This document shows positions 34,490 to 46,379 of a stretch of DNA of 64,000 bases, piece after piece. The notes beneath the pieces are model-generated. The model saw only the letters and a program-made list of their open reading frames with translations, was not told the DNA's origin and made no database searches. This DNA is from Erythroxylum novogranatense (lineage: Eukaryota; Streptophyta; Magnoliopsida; Malpighiales; Erythroxylaceae): positions 16,296,620 to 16,360,619 of the forward strand of contig CM057225.1 of the NCBI GenBank assembly GCA_029891385.1, read 5' to 3'. The number at the start of each line of letters is the position of its first letter. Within the stretch, counting starts at the first letter, position 1. A program made the position numbers and the translations under genes.

Positions 34490-36480
34490 GGCGCGAGTAT
34501 CGCCATGTAATGGCGGAGACCGAGTTCCCACGATGTTGTGGTGGTATGCTTCTCCTTCGATATTGAGGCATTTGCTCTGCTAGATCACGGATCCCACATT
34601 CTTTCATTGCACCTCATATGGCATGTAGATTGCATGGGGATAGGGAGATGCTACGGTATGGGCTAGAGGTGAGTACACCTCTGGATACTACTCTTGCATT
34701 AGGAGAGGTGCGGGGATGCTCGATCCAGTTGATCAGCGTGTTGAGGCGGACCTTATAGTATTGCCTACGAGAGATCGATGTGATTACGGGGATGGGTAAC
34801 TTCGCCCTTAGGGCTATCATGGGCTATATCTAAGGAGGTTGTCTTTGGAGTCTCTGATCGACTGAAGCGGTGTTGAGAGGAGTTAGTCGGCGGTGCGGCT
34901 GGATGATCTCTTTCCTTAGTGCTCACGAGATTGATGCGAGGAGGTTGTGAGGGCATGTCTGGCTCATATGGTTGACACGGAGTTGAAGCGAGAGGCTTGA
35001 GATATTCCATGGTTGAGGAATTTCCGAGATATGTTTCTGATGAGTTCTGGGTTTACCGCGGATCGGAGAGCGAGTTTACTATTGACCTCGTTCAGTCTGC
35101 TCTATCTCTATACCTCCGTATAGGATGACTTTGTGGGCCCGAGGAGTTGAAGGATTCGATTCTGAGGATTCTTGGAAGGGGTTTATCGGACCAGGTGTCT
35201 CACCATGGGAGCTCGATTACATTTGTGAAGAAAAGGATGGGACTTTGAAGTACATGCATCGATTATAAGCGGTAGATCGGTGTGATAAAGAATAAGTACC
35301 AGCACTAGGATTGATGACTTATTTGATCGATTCGAGGCTCGGTATTCACCAAGTTGGATCTGCGATCTGGTTACTATAGTTGAAGATTACGGTGATGTGC
35401 CTAGAGTGCCTTGAGGGCGGTATGGGCATTTCGAGTTTCTAGTGATGCCATTTGGGTTGACTAATGCCTGGGACTTTATGGCCTTGATGAATAAGGTATT
35501 TCAGCCTACGGATCGGTTTGTTATTGTTTTCATTGATGACATTTTGGTGTATTCGAGAGATGAGCGGGGCATAGTGAGCATTTGAGGATTGTATTACAGA
35601 CGATGAGAGAGATAGTTGTATGCAAATTCAGCAAATGTGAATTTTAATTTGGATCGATGATCTTTTGGGGCATATAGTATTTGGAGAGGTATTGAGGTGG
35701 ATCCAGAGTAAGGTTGAAGCGGTCTTTGAAGTGGGAAGCTCCTAGGAATGTCTTGGGAGATTGAGTTTCCTCGGATTAGCGGGTTATTCGGAGGTTTATG
35801 AGGTTCTCATTGATATCAGCCTCGACAAAACTACGAGGAAGAATGTGCCATTCGGATGGACGAGGAGTGTCGAGAAGAGTTTTGAGGGCTGAAACATCGG
35901 TTGACTCTTGCGGTGTTGGCTATTCCATCTGGGGATGGGGGTTTGAGGGTGTCGGTGATGCATCACACGAGGTTGGGGTGTGTTACGATGCGACATGGTA
36001 GAGTCATTACTTATGCCTCGGGGCAGTTGAGGTCTCACGAGGTAAACTATCCTATTCATGATTTGGAGTTAAGCTGCGGTTGTATTTGCATTGAAGATTT
36101 GGAGCATTACGTATGGTGAGACTTTTGATCTTCATGACCACGAAGTTTGAGATACCTCTGAGCAGAGAGAGTTGAATTTGAGGAGCGAGAGGAGGTGGCT
36201 TGAGTTATTGAAGGATTACATTGTCTTCTCAGTATCACCTGCAGGAAAGCTAATGTGGTGGCGGATGCTCTGGTAGGAAGTCACACCTTTAAATCTATTT
36301 CGAATTCGGGCAATGAGGGTTGCCTAATTTGATTCGATTGAGGGCTTTGAATGTGCGGTTGAATCTAAGCGAGGATGGAGTATTGTGGCTACATTGAGGC
36401 GAGACCGATCTCTTGGGCGGGATCGGAGAGTTCGGGATAAGGATCATTATGGTGAGACTTATTGAGAAAGTAAGCGATTA
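34490..36480 (+). pseudogene. pol: Element B protease-reverse transcriptase-RNase H, broken
   Basis: Protease: a LLDHGS remnant at about 34576, where the aspartic protease motif D(S/T)G is expected, followed by a frameshift. Reverse transcriptase: a tract reading SPWG at about 35200 then FVKKRMG; PFGLTNA near 35450; the catalytic loop [10 protein letters not shown] at 35529-35560. RNase H: LAIPSGDGGL near 35920 and ITYASGQLRSHEVNYPIHDLE at 36004-36068, carrying the HDLE catalytic region. These enzymes copy element RNA into DNA. At least ten frame changes separate the motifs, so no active enzyme is encoded as read. Many lesions lie at CAG/CTG words. Confidence 0.85.
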
Positions 36481-36489
36481 GAGATCGAG

Positions 36490-37800
36490 TTTGTTGTGAG
36501 ATGAGATTTTATGGATGAGAGCGGAGACTTTGTGTGCTGATGTGGATGATCGAGCGAGAGATCTTTGGAGGAGGCTCACGTGGCCACGTATGCTATGCAT
36601 CTGGTACTACCAAGATGTATAACACCATAAGCAACATTTACGGTGGCTGGTATGAAGAAGCGGTGGTTGAGTATGTGTCTAGGTGTTTGACGTGCCCAAG
36701 TTAAGAAATTTGAGCACCGGGCTCGATAGGGAAGCTTCATTCGTTGCCCGTTGCAGGTGGAAATGGGAGCAGGTCACCATGGATTTCATTATGGGGTTGC
36801 TAGGACCGCGAGGCGACGTGATGCTATCTGGGTCATAGTGGACGGTTATTAATCGGCCCATTTCTTGGCGATGAGGAGAATATCGATGGATCAGTTGGCC
36901 CGAAATATGTGGCGGAGATAGTGAGAGTTGCAGGGTCCCGATGTCGATAGTGTACGATGGGATCCAGTTTACTTGAGATTTTAGCGAGTTTGCGATGCTA
37001 TGGGTGCTAGACTGAATTTGATCAACATTTCATCCTCGAACGGATGGGCAAAGTGAGAGGACAATTAAAATTGTTGAGGATATGCTTGAACTTGTGTATT
37101 GGAATTGAAGGAGCATAGGATCGATGTTGCCTTGATTGAGTTTGCATACAACAACCATTATCACAGTAGCATCGGGATGGCCGTGTGAGGCGTTATATGG
37201 GAGACCGTGTAGATCACCTTTATATTGGGATGAGAGGCGTGAGGATGATTGAGGTCTGAGTGATTGAGGATCTTGTTGATAAAGTGAGGCTGATTGAATC
37301 GCATCAAAGCGGCTCAAGATAAACGAGAAGAGTTATGTGGATCGGCATAGGAGGGACATTGAGTATAATGTGGGCGACGTAGTATTCTTACGGGTGTCAC
37401 GTGGCGTGGTGTCTTGAGATTTGGGAAAAGGGTAAGTTAAGCCCTAGGTACATTGGTCCATATGAGATCCTTTGAGAGGATCGGACCTTTGGCCTACTGC
37501 CTTAGCTTTAGAGCAAGATGTCTCGATTACATAGCGTCTTCCATGTAGTATGCTCATGAGATATCGGTCGGATCCGACACATGTGATCTGGCTCGGGAGA
37601 TTGAGGTCTCGATGTCGAGTTATGTGGAGGCCCGTCCAGTTATCGGGTCTCGGGTGAAACAATTGAGGAATAAGAGTATTCCTTTGGTGAAGGTTCTCGG
37701 AGGAACCATTCATTGAGAGTCTACACAGACCGAGGAGCATATGAGGAGGCGATATCCTCACCTTTTCGATCAATCGGTAAGAATTTTGAGGGCGAAATTT
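36490..37800 (+). pseudogene. pol: Element B integrase and chromodomain, broken
   Basis: The integrase zinc-finger region is near 36580-36700. The catalytic core begins at 36778 with MDFIMGLLG, continues through a damaged DRLTKSAHF region (36839) and a region at about 37050-37085 carrying the catalytic Glu motif, then the conserved YGRP...SPLYWDE tract at 37194-37230. The C-terminal PRYIGPYEIL is at about 37441-37470 and YGRP-to-LSPRY spacing is normal. A chromodomain-like end (VKQLRNKSIPLVKVL, then RRYPHLFDQ) occupies 37651-37770. Chromodomains of such integrases direct insertion toward heterochromatin, fitting this nest. Frameshifted throughout. Confidence 0.85.
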
Positions 37801-37806
37801 TTTGTT

Positions 37807-37817
37807 AGGAGGAGAAT
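37807..37817 (+). other. Polypurine tract of element B
   Basis: AGGAGGAGAAT immediately before the 3' LTR. Confidence 0.85.
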
Positions 37818-40800
37818 TGTAACATCCCTCTCCTATAGGAAAAAGGTATTTTGGTAATGGGGACGGGTTGGGATATTAAATTATATCTCGGCATGCACAT
37901 CGACATATAGCCTTAATAATTCTTGATTGGTTGCACATGCACATAGTATATATGCATTCATGACATTTTAAAACTTAGGTTTTAAATTGAACTTCTTTAT
38001 GAAATTAATGGAGTAATTGAGTTTGGAAAATTATTTGGACTGCACCATAAGTTGTTTTACATTTTAAGGATTTTAGGAATTTTCTGGATTTTTGGAGACA
38101 ATTCTCGGACGGAAAAAATTACCAATTAGCGAACAATTCGATTCTCGGTAGCAAAATTGCTACCCATTAACCTTTGTAATATTGGGTATTTATTTTGGGA
38201 ATGAAAGTAGGGTCATTGGAGTTAAATGGAGTAAAATTTTATTGGATTAAACAAATACTACTTTGACTTTTCTTTGAATTATTGACCAATCACATTTGCC
38301 ATTGAAAAAGGCATCATTTAATGCTTCTCTCAATTCTCTCGGATATGTTTTACATAATGAAGAGATAAATTGTTTAGGCTTTTCTATATCATCCAAACAC
38401 AAACACAAAAAACTCTCTTGATTAAACCATGAAATTTGGCTCTCTTTACTCATCTCACTCCATAACTTCAAGCTACTATCTCTTAATCCATCAAAGCTAG
38501 AAGAGGAGTTTGGTACATGCTTGAGAGGGAAGGAGGTGGGTACCTTGGTGTAGGAGTTAGAAGTTGGTTGTTGAAGCTTGAAGGAGGTTTTGTTTTAGGT
38601 AAGTTTTCATTTAAGGTTTGAGTTTTAAATGAGATTTGCATAAGGAATTAAATGCCATGATAGTGAGGTGATTAATAAAGGGTTTAAAGCATGTATTAGG
38701 TTCATATAGGCATTAAAGTGATGATTATTATGATTTGAAGAAATGGGTATGAAATTTAGGTGAAGATGTATTGAAATTAATGATATGGTTTGATTTTGAG
38801 TTGAGTATGGATGATTATTTGAGTATATGAATTGAGGAATTTAAGGCTGCCAATTTTCGTATTAGCCTAGTATACTTATGACTGTAGTAATATTTAATTT
38901 GTATTTATTTGGATGTCTAGTGATGTGAAAAGGCATTGGAAATGTTGGAACTAAGGTTAACATTAAATCTGGAAAGTTAGGGTTGAAATTGATGTTACTG
39001 TTTTATTCATAACTTATTGTGTAGGAATGAAAATGAAGTAAGATTAGTGGCTACTGAAACTTTGGGATGTTATCTTCAATTTAGTGTGAAATAGGTGTTG
39101 TTGAATTTCAATGATAGAAGGGTGAATTTTTGAATGGAAGTTACTGTTCCATTGCCTGTGAACAATGTAACCGAAACCACAACATATGAACTTTGTTGAT
39201 TTTATGAATTAATTGAGATGGAATTAGGGAAAGGGTCTTCATGGAAGTTGTAGAATATTGAATTATCTTTCCATTGCTACTGATCTTGATATTTTAGAGT
39301 TGTATATTGGGAGATATGAATTGATTACTAATGACTGGTTTTGAGCATTTTGGATGAAACCTAGCTTAAGTGTGATTTTGTGAGTTTACTGATTGGAGGC
39401 AATTTAACATTTGTGTGGACTAAATTGGTGTGGTGAGCTTCTGAAAAGTTGTAGAGGAAGAGATTACCTTGAAAATGATATATGGTGAGTAATTTTCGAA
39501 GTCAGAATTGTGAGTTATGATTTTTCAAGATTGACCCTACATTAGGTTATGAATGGCTGATCATAACAGTAGCTTCCATAACAGTTTTGAAATTGATAGA
39601 GATCGAATTGGATGATGAGTACTTCATGAAAATTGAAGTTTGAGATGTTATCTTTTCAGGGATATACAGTTCTGATTTTACTGACTTGTATACAGGGAAT
39701 TATGCTTGTTATAAGGTTACTGCCCAAATTGGAAGATTTCAGGGACAGTAACATTGAATGAATAATTGACTTGTTTAGAAATAGAATTTGATTTTGGGTT
39801 GTTCATGAAAGTTGTAGAGGACATTGTGAACTTATTGACCATATTTTTGTGGTAATTTATTTCTGAAGAATCAGTGAGTTATGAAATTGTCAATGTACTG
39901 CCCTGTGTTAATGGGAATTGAGTAGGCAGAAGGTTTGATGGGATATTTGACACCCTTAGGGTTGGAATTGATTTTATGGTCTTCTTGAGAATTGTAGAGC
40001 TTTACATTATCTTTCCAACAAGGTATAGTTTGCATTTTGAGAAATGTGTAGAAAGAGTTATGGGTGTTGGAAGTTTGGTTGGAAATTAGAAAATAAAGGA
40101 AATAAGGGATATATATAAAATATAAATTGTTGAGTTTTGGTTTCTTTTCGTGAATAACTTTTCAATCCAAGCGTCCGATTGACCTGATTCTTGAGGCATA
40201 GTTCATTGAATATTTAATTTCATTTCTGAGAGATTCGGGATTTTAGGCGGAATTTGGCGTAGCTCAGGGTAGCAGACGGTGAATCATTTATTTTATTTAA
40301 ATGGGGACTATAGAGGTCCAAATGCTTACACCGTCGTGGCTAATGGATTTCTAATTTTGATAGAATTTTATTTTGGGAAAATATTGGATTAAGGCCAGGA
40401 ATGCCATGAACATGCATTATACATTTCTTGATTTCATGTGCATTGTTTAGTCATTTATACCAATGGTAATGGTTATTCATTTAACTTGCTATAGAGGCTC
40501 AAGTGGACCATCGTTCCACCGGACTTGGCGAGACTTCCGGCACTAGCGTGGAAGTTATTAGGTGAAGTAACCTAGTTAGTTATTCAATCTATGTGTTTCT
40601 TGTGATTGATTGCCTACAGGGGATTCGTGGATTATAGCGTGATTTGATTGCCTACGGGATTCGTGGATTATATGTGGCATTCTTGTTGTGCTTTACATGA
40701 GGCAACTGTCTAATTGGACTGAATATTTGGGTATGTATTATCATGTTTTTGCTATGGAACATGTGCATTAATGCCTGAAATGCATCCTTATTAAAGGAAA

Positions 40801-41579
40801 GTTGTGAGCAGAGGCGCCTTTGTCTTGAGCAAGGCACTAGAGCTCGATATCTTTGAGCAAGGCCTAGAGCTCGACGGAGATAATTCTCCCCGAGCGGCGT
40901 CTATCTTGATCACTATTATCTTTCTCGGTCCGCAATCTGAAATGAGCTGGAAAAGTCACGTATTCATTGCATCTGGGTGAATATTTGGAAATGTTTTGGT
41001 AGTTCTTTATGCCTTTATACATGATCACGTATCTTGTATAAGTGTCTTGTGATTGTTTCAATCGTGTGTTTTGTATAATTATTGAATGAGTCTTGTATCA
41101 TGCTTATGTGATGCATGAATTGGGAGAACCATCGATGATGGTTTCTCATTGAGTTATAAACTCATCGAAAGTGCAATTTATTTTCAGGCTAGCGTAGGCA
41201 GATAGCTCCCTCGGGAATTGTAGAGTCATTATCTTGTGAATTGGCGAGAAGGCGATGACTCAAAGTTCGGTCAGTGGGCTTTCTTTTGGAGACTTCTGAT
41301 TAGATCTGTTTGTTGTACATTCTGATATGTCATTTAGTGAGTAGTGTTTTGGGCGTGTGTAAACTAAACATATTGATGATTTGTAAATTCTTGAGTTTTA
41401 AGTGAATGAAATGGAATCAATTTGGTTTTAAAAGTGGTCAATTTCTTATTCTTGTCTTATGATTGTGATGCCATGAGGAGTGTAGTGGTTGTTGTCGGTG
41501 GTGGTCTCTTGTCGTAGGATATATATCGGAATGACTCAGGATTGTTCGATGGATACCACTATGGTAAGAAGTATTTACA
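37818..41579 (+). repeat. 3' LTR of element B
   Basis: 3762 bp, homologous to 30129-33371 throughout, with about 530 bp (38706-39236) absent from the 5' LTR. It holds several repeats of the CTTCATGNAAGTTGTAGA module. Confidence 0.93.
41127..41187 (+). promoter_or_regulatory. Double hairpin plus acceptor-like site (B, 3' LTR)
   Basis: AACCATCGATGATGGTT (41127-41143), GAGTTATAAACTC (41151-41163), TTTATTTTCAG ending at 41187. Confidence 0.7.
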
Positions 41580-41584
41580 TTTCT

Positions 41585-43677
41585 AATCAGAATTCTTGAG
41601 TCATGTGTCTAAATTTAGCTCACACTATATTCATCTCTAGGTATACAAAATCACCTTATACATTACAGCCAATGCCTTCTTGATCTCGATTGAAACCTCA
41701 TTATAAATACGACAAAAGCTCCAATCCGAATGGCATACTTAATACCATAATTATTTTGTTTTCATTTATCATTGGCGTGGCTTACATCTTTTCCCTCGAA
41801 CCATTAAACTTTCATCTTCATTTGTCAATATGATCATAGTCGCTCATTGTTATCATGTTGCTTGGCTCACATTAACCTTTAATATCCTAATCCTATCGGA
41901 AGTATGGTTAACTCCAATAGATATAACCTCAAACTCATTGTGCTTATAGTTAGTTCTTGTAATTCCTTGAGTAACTAATTCCTCGATGCGATAGTATGAT
42001 TCAAGCTATCCTCAATTTTCATTGAACTTCCTTTTTCTCGTAGTTTCAGCGGTTCTATCACTTTCCCAATGATTATACATTGACTTATGCTAATATCATT
42101 CATTTATACTTGTTGTTCCACATTTCAATCTATCTACAACCATAATTTCACATATTTGAAAACCCTTCATCGGAGATAATTTATGGTTCCCAAATAGATT
42201 AAAAAAACACAACCTATGATGTGGATCAAATTTCACCTCCATGAATAAGAATGTCTCCTCGAATTGTTGGATATTTTACATCAACAAAATATATACACTC
42301 CGATAGCCTTTTCTAACCATATGCTTGAATCCTTGCTATTCTCATTTCATTTTTTAATAAGGAGGCGATTACATCACAACTTTTAGGAGACTTATCATCT
42401 TATTTCAAAATTTCCTCCATTCGTCATCAATTCCTTTACGAAACAAACCCGATTGACTCAAGCAGGGGCCTTGGCCCCTTATGGAAGAATTACTCGATTC
42501 CATTGTTGAATTGAGAGAAGAGCTTATGATCCCGGCTATTGGTCATGGAAAGCTTTGTCTTCATTGGTCATAAATTAAATTACGGCTTTTGACCCTATAT
42601 AAGTGATTCTTGGTACAAACCTCGATATTGTCACTCACCTATCATCCATGTCATTCCTAATAGCTTAATAAAAATCAATTACAACATCTCACAAGATCTT
42701 TAAAAGATCATTTTGTCTCATGACTTCTATGGTCAATGTATCCTCGATTATAAGGCTCAATGGGGCATTAAGCAATTTCATTTACACAAACACCCTAGTA
42801 TATACCATCCAAAATCCTTATGTCTTACCTAGAGATGTATTTATATCAAGTCTCCAATCATTTACGATTCGCTAATAATCTGACATTTCAATTTATTCTT
42901 GTTCCGACCTATGATTGGGGTTCACCTATGATCATCATAGCAATCAATTTTGTAGGCCAATAACGTGCCTTGCACTTCCTTCCTCACTGAACACACATAT
43001 TAGCGGTGATTCTACTCGGTTGTTGGTATTTACCTCTTCTTCTAATGCATCATCCGATCATGATCATGAATTAGCATTTAAGTGCACTCTTCTCCTTTGA
43101 GTTATCATCTTTTCATAATCGCATGCATACATACAATCTAACCTAGCGCATTTCTAAGCTGCTCCATATTACACTTCATGTATCATGTATCATCACTTAT
43201 AACGTCATGTTCCTTTTATATATCAATCCATTGAATTATATACAGAATCAAGAATTGTAATCGCGAGGATCATTGTATACTCACACTAAATCCGACTTTC
43301 ACATTTGGATCCCAAATCTATTCTAGTTCTTTCTTTGAGCCAGGACTTGTACACTTTAATCTTACCATTTCTACATTTTCCTAACAATAAAGTCCTTAGC
43401 TATGTCATTTGAAGGTAAATCGATCGAGTACCCTATCGATCTCATCACTGATATCGATATCATTTTCCATACTACACACCAATACAAATGTAGTGAATCT
43501 ATATCCATATGTCGAACCATATACTTTTGCTCATTTTCAATTATCCCCATTTTATCGAACATCTGAGCCGAATCATGAATACCTAGTCATCACGAACTTT
43601 GAATCTCACATAGGCATATTTAATGCTAAATCATACTCTTATCACTTTAGCGATATTCTTCTCATGTCCAATTTGAC
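41585..43677 (-). other. Element F interior, segment 2 (non-coding)
   Basis: About 2.1 kb between elements B and H. No retrotransposon domain on either strand. The open frames at 43409-43714 and 43371-43562 show no family motif. Minus-strand words resemble the interior of element C (for example AAAAGTATATGGT near 43525), consistent with a LARD interior. Confidence 0.65.
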
Positions 43678-43682
43678 CTCTC

Positions 43683-44742
43683 TGTTAAGTCAAAATGACT
43701 TTACATATATATGATTTTGATGAATAACAAAAGTAGTAAAGAAGAAGCAAAATGGAAAGCAGACAGATGAAGAATAAAAACAGGAGCAGAGCGAAGTTAA
43801 AGACAAGCGAAGAAATACAAGCATGATTGAAATAAGCAGACGGAAAAGTAGAGCCAGATCTGAAGACAAAATCCAGAGATGACGCGCATACATAAAGTGA
43901 GAAAGCAGATCTGAGATGGAGCCTTGAGCCATTAAAGTAAAAATCTGAACCTGAAACTTGAGGGCTTAAAATGAAAGCAGGCCCAAAAGCGAGCCTTGAG
44001 CGCAAAGTGGCGAGCCTTGAGGCGTAAAAATATAGGCAGAGAAAAGCGGACACGAATTTAAAAGAAGGCGCGAGAGTCAATTCGAGTTAGTTACATAACT
44101 CAACTGATTAACCGTTTCTTTCAAGATTCAAGAAACAAGATTCAAGATTCAAGAATCAAGAAGTAGTTGAGATGAAGGCTATAAATATGAGTGAAGTCTA
44201 AAATTACAAAGTTAGCCAAAGTTAGCGAAAAAGATTATTATTGAACATTCTGTGAGCGAAAAGCTTTTGTGAGATTACTATGCAAAATTAGTGAGAGCTA
44301 GTTTTCTTTGTAACAAGTTTTCAATACTTTTGTAAGAAAGTAGTAAAGATAGACTGCAGAGGCTAAGAGTGAAAGAATACTGAGTATAGAGACCTGAAGA
44401 GGCTCAGAAAGAATACTTGTATATGTTGAAGAGATAGTGAAATCTCATAAAGAACTTTGAGAATGGGGCGTAGTACGGTTTGGGGTGAACCAGGATAAAA
44501 TCAACATGTCAACTTCTCTCTACCTTATATCTCTTAAAGTTCAAAGTTTTGTTATTACTTAATTTTGAAACAAGTTTTCAAAGTTTTGATTGATTGGAAC
44601 TTCTTGAAGTTTACGTAAAAGAACTTGTTTTTAATAAACAGGTTTTGAAAGAGTTTTCAAAATGGGAATACACAATTCAACCCCCTTCTCCGTGTATTCA
44701 CTATCGTATTATAAGCATTGTACTAACGTGTGATTTACTTGA
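43683..44742 (+). repeat. 5' LTR of element H
   Basis: 1060 bp, TGTTAAGTCAAAATG to GATTTACTTGA (TTACTTCA in the 3' LTR). Includes a TATA box at 44180. Confidence 0.9.
44180..44187 (+). promoter_or_regulatory. TATA box of element H, 5' LTR
   Basis: TATAAATA within GGCTATAAATATG. The same box is at 63163-63170 in the related LTR H'; the 3' LTR of H has lost it by deletion. Confidence 0.65.
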
Positions 44743-44754
44743 TTAGTATCGAGC
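44743..44754 (+). other. PBS of element H, altered tRNA-iMet type
   Basis: TTAGTATCGAGC directly after the LTR; the expected TTGGTATCAGAGC with CAG reduced to CG. Confidence 0.75.
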
Positions 44755-44796
44755 ACGGTATCCAGGATCCTTGTAGCAAAGTATGGATTAAAGATA

Positions 44797-46173
44797 ATGG
44801 CAAAATCACATATATACATTGCGGAAGGTGCCTCGGTCACTAGACCTTGACATTCAACGGTGAAGATTATCACTAATGGAAAGATAGAATCGATTGTTCA
44901 TAGAATCTACTCGTATGGGCCTTTGGGATGTAATAGAGAATGGACCATATACGGTGAGCGAAGATGGAAATCTTATTCCATGAACCGGATGGATGGGTGA
45001 TCAAAAGGCGAAATTGACTCGACTCTAAAGCGAAGTTTTCTGGCGTGTGCTCTGGCGAGGAGTGAATATGACAAAGTTCACGGATGCGACAACTGCGAAA
45101 GGAGGCGTGGGATACTACATCCATCATGATGAAGGCATAAACCAAGTCAAAGAATCAAGATAAGCATTCTTGTGCACCGATCTGAGCTTTTCAAGATGAA
45201 GGATGAAGAATCTATTGATCAAATGTTTGGAAGATTTCAAACAATTGTCAATGGATTGAAAGCCCTAGAAGAGCGTACAATAATCAAGATCACGTCTGAA
45301 AGATCTTAAGAAGTCTTAGAAGAGGTGGAGACCAAAAGTTATAGCGGTGCGGGAATCAAAGGACTTGGCGTGCTAAAGCAGCGAGTTGCTTGGATCATTG
45401 AAGATTCTTGAAGTAGAAGCTTGATGTTGAAGACAAGCCCAAATGGGACAAGCCAATAGCACTAAAAGCGGACGGAAGAATCCACAAGACTCAAAGGAGG
45501 AGGAAGTCATCAAAAGCATTAAAGATAGAAGAATGAAGAATGATGACTCAAGCGAATCGAGCGAGTCAAGTAATGAAGATGACGAATTATCGTTCATTTC
45601 CGAAAGATAAAGGCGGATGTGGAAGAAGAAGTCAAAAGGAAGCCAACCCTTGAGAAGAATAGCAAAGATGATGGCAAAGCAAAAAGACATCTATCATATG
45701 CTCTGAGTGTAATCAACTGGACATTACAAGTCCGAATGTCCTACTCGAAGAAGAAACCAAGAAGAGTAGAAGGCAAGAAAAGCATGATGGCAACATGGGA
45801 AGATCTAGATTCATCAGAGTCAGAAACAAATTCCGAGTCATCTGAACATGCTAATATCTGCCTAGTAGCCGAGGAAGAAAGTGATGAGGAGGTAACTTCT
45901 GAATACGATAACTTGCATGAAACCTATTCAGAATTATTAGAAGATTCTCATGTTATTCTGAAACAGTACAAACTGTTAAAAAAGTCTATAGAAAATCTTA
46001 AATATACAGAAGAGATAGAGAGAGAAAATGCATGCTTAAAGAAACAACTAGAGGATAAAAAGAAAATTGTAGATAGATCCGATGAAATAAATCAGTTAAA
46101 GCTTAGAATTAAAAGTCTTTCATCTGATTTAGCTTCATTCAGCGAGAATACAAAGAGAATGAATGAGATCTAG
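44797..46173 (+). pseudogene. gag: Element H gag, frameshifted
   Basis: The start at 44797 reads MAKSHIYIAEGASVTRP, a copia gag N-terminus, followed in other frames by the WKDRI/MGLWDVIENG region (44880-44940) and the central gag domain (to about 45300). A zinc knuckle near 45695-45735 reads CSECNQL, then loses frame by one missing base where the His should follow. The last part is an open frame: acidic ATWEDLDSSESETNSESSE (about 45790-45846), then a long coiled coil (about 45960-46160, heptads such as LKKQLEDKKKIVD) ending at a TAG at 46171. This matches Tork/SIRE-like copia gag, which forms the particle and binds RNA. At least five frame changes. Confidence 0.85.
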
Positions 46174-46379
46174 GAAAATGTAGGCATCAGAAGCGATAAA
46201 ACTGGATTAGGGTTTTCGTATAATAAGTCTCATTATAATAAGAAGCCTCTTTATCAAAATAAAGAGAACTACCAAACACGTTTTCATCAATAGTTTAAGA
46301 AAAGGCTTTGGAAAACTTGTTATATGCATACTACTAACGAGAATGGACCCGAAAATATGGGTACCAAAGAGTAAAATAG

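Larger units (their letters stand above)
30129..41579 (+). mobile_element. Element B: complete chromovirus-type Ty3/gypsy retrotransposon
   Basis: LTRs 30129-33371 and 37818-41579, perfect TTTCT duplication at 30124-30128 and 41580-41584, altered iMet PBS, polypurine tract, and a 4.4-kb interior with gag, protease, RT, RNase H, integrase and chromodomain remnants in the gypsy order. The C-terminal LVKVL...RRYPHLFD block is typical of plant Tekay/Del-like chromoviruses. No frame is intact. It lies within F or the A/SINE remnant inside F. Confidence 0.93.

Noticed and set aside
34029..34607. 192-codon proline/serine-rich open frame on the minus strand
   Set aside because: Antisense to the G/S-rich gag-protease linker of element B. 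Composition mirrors the sense strand and there is no family motif.
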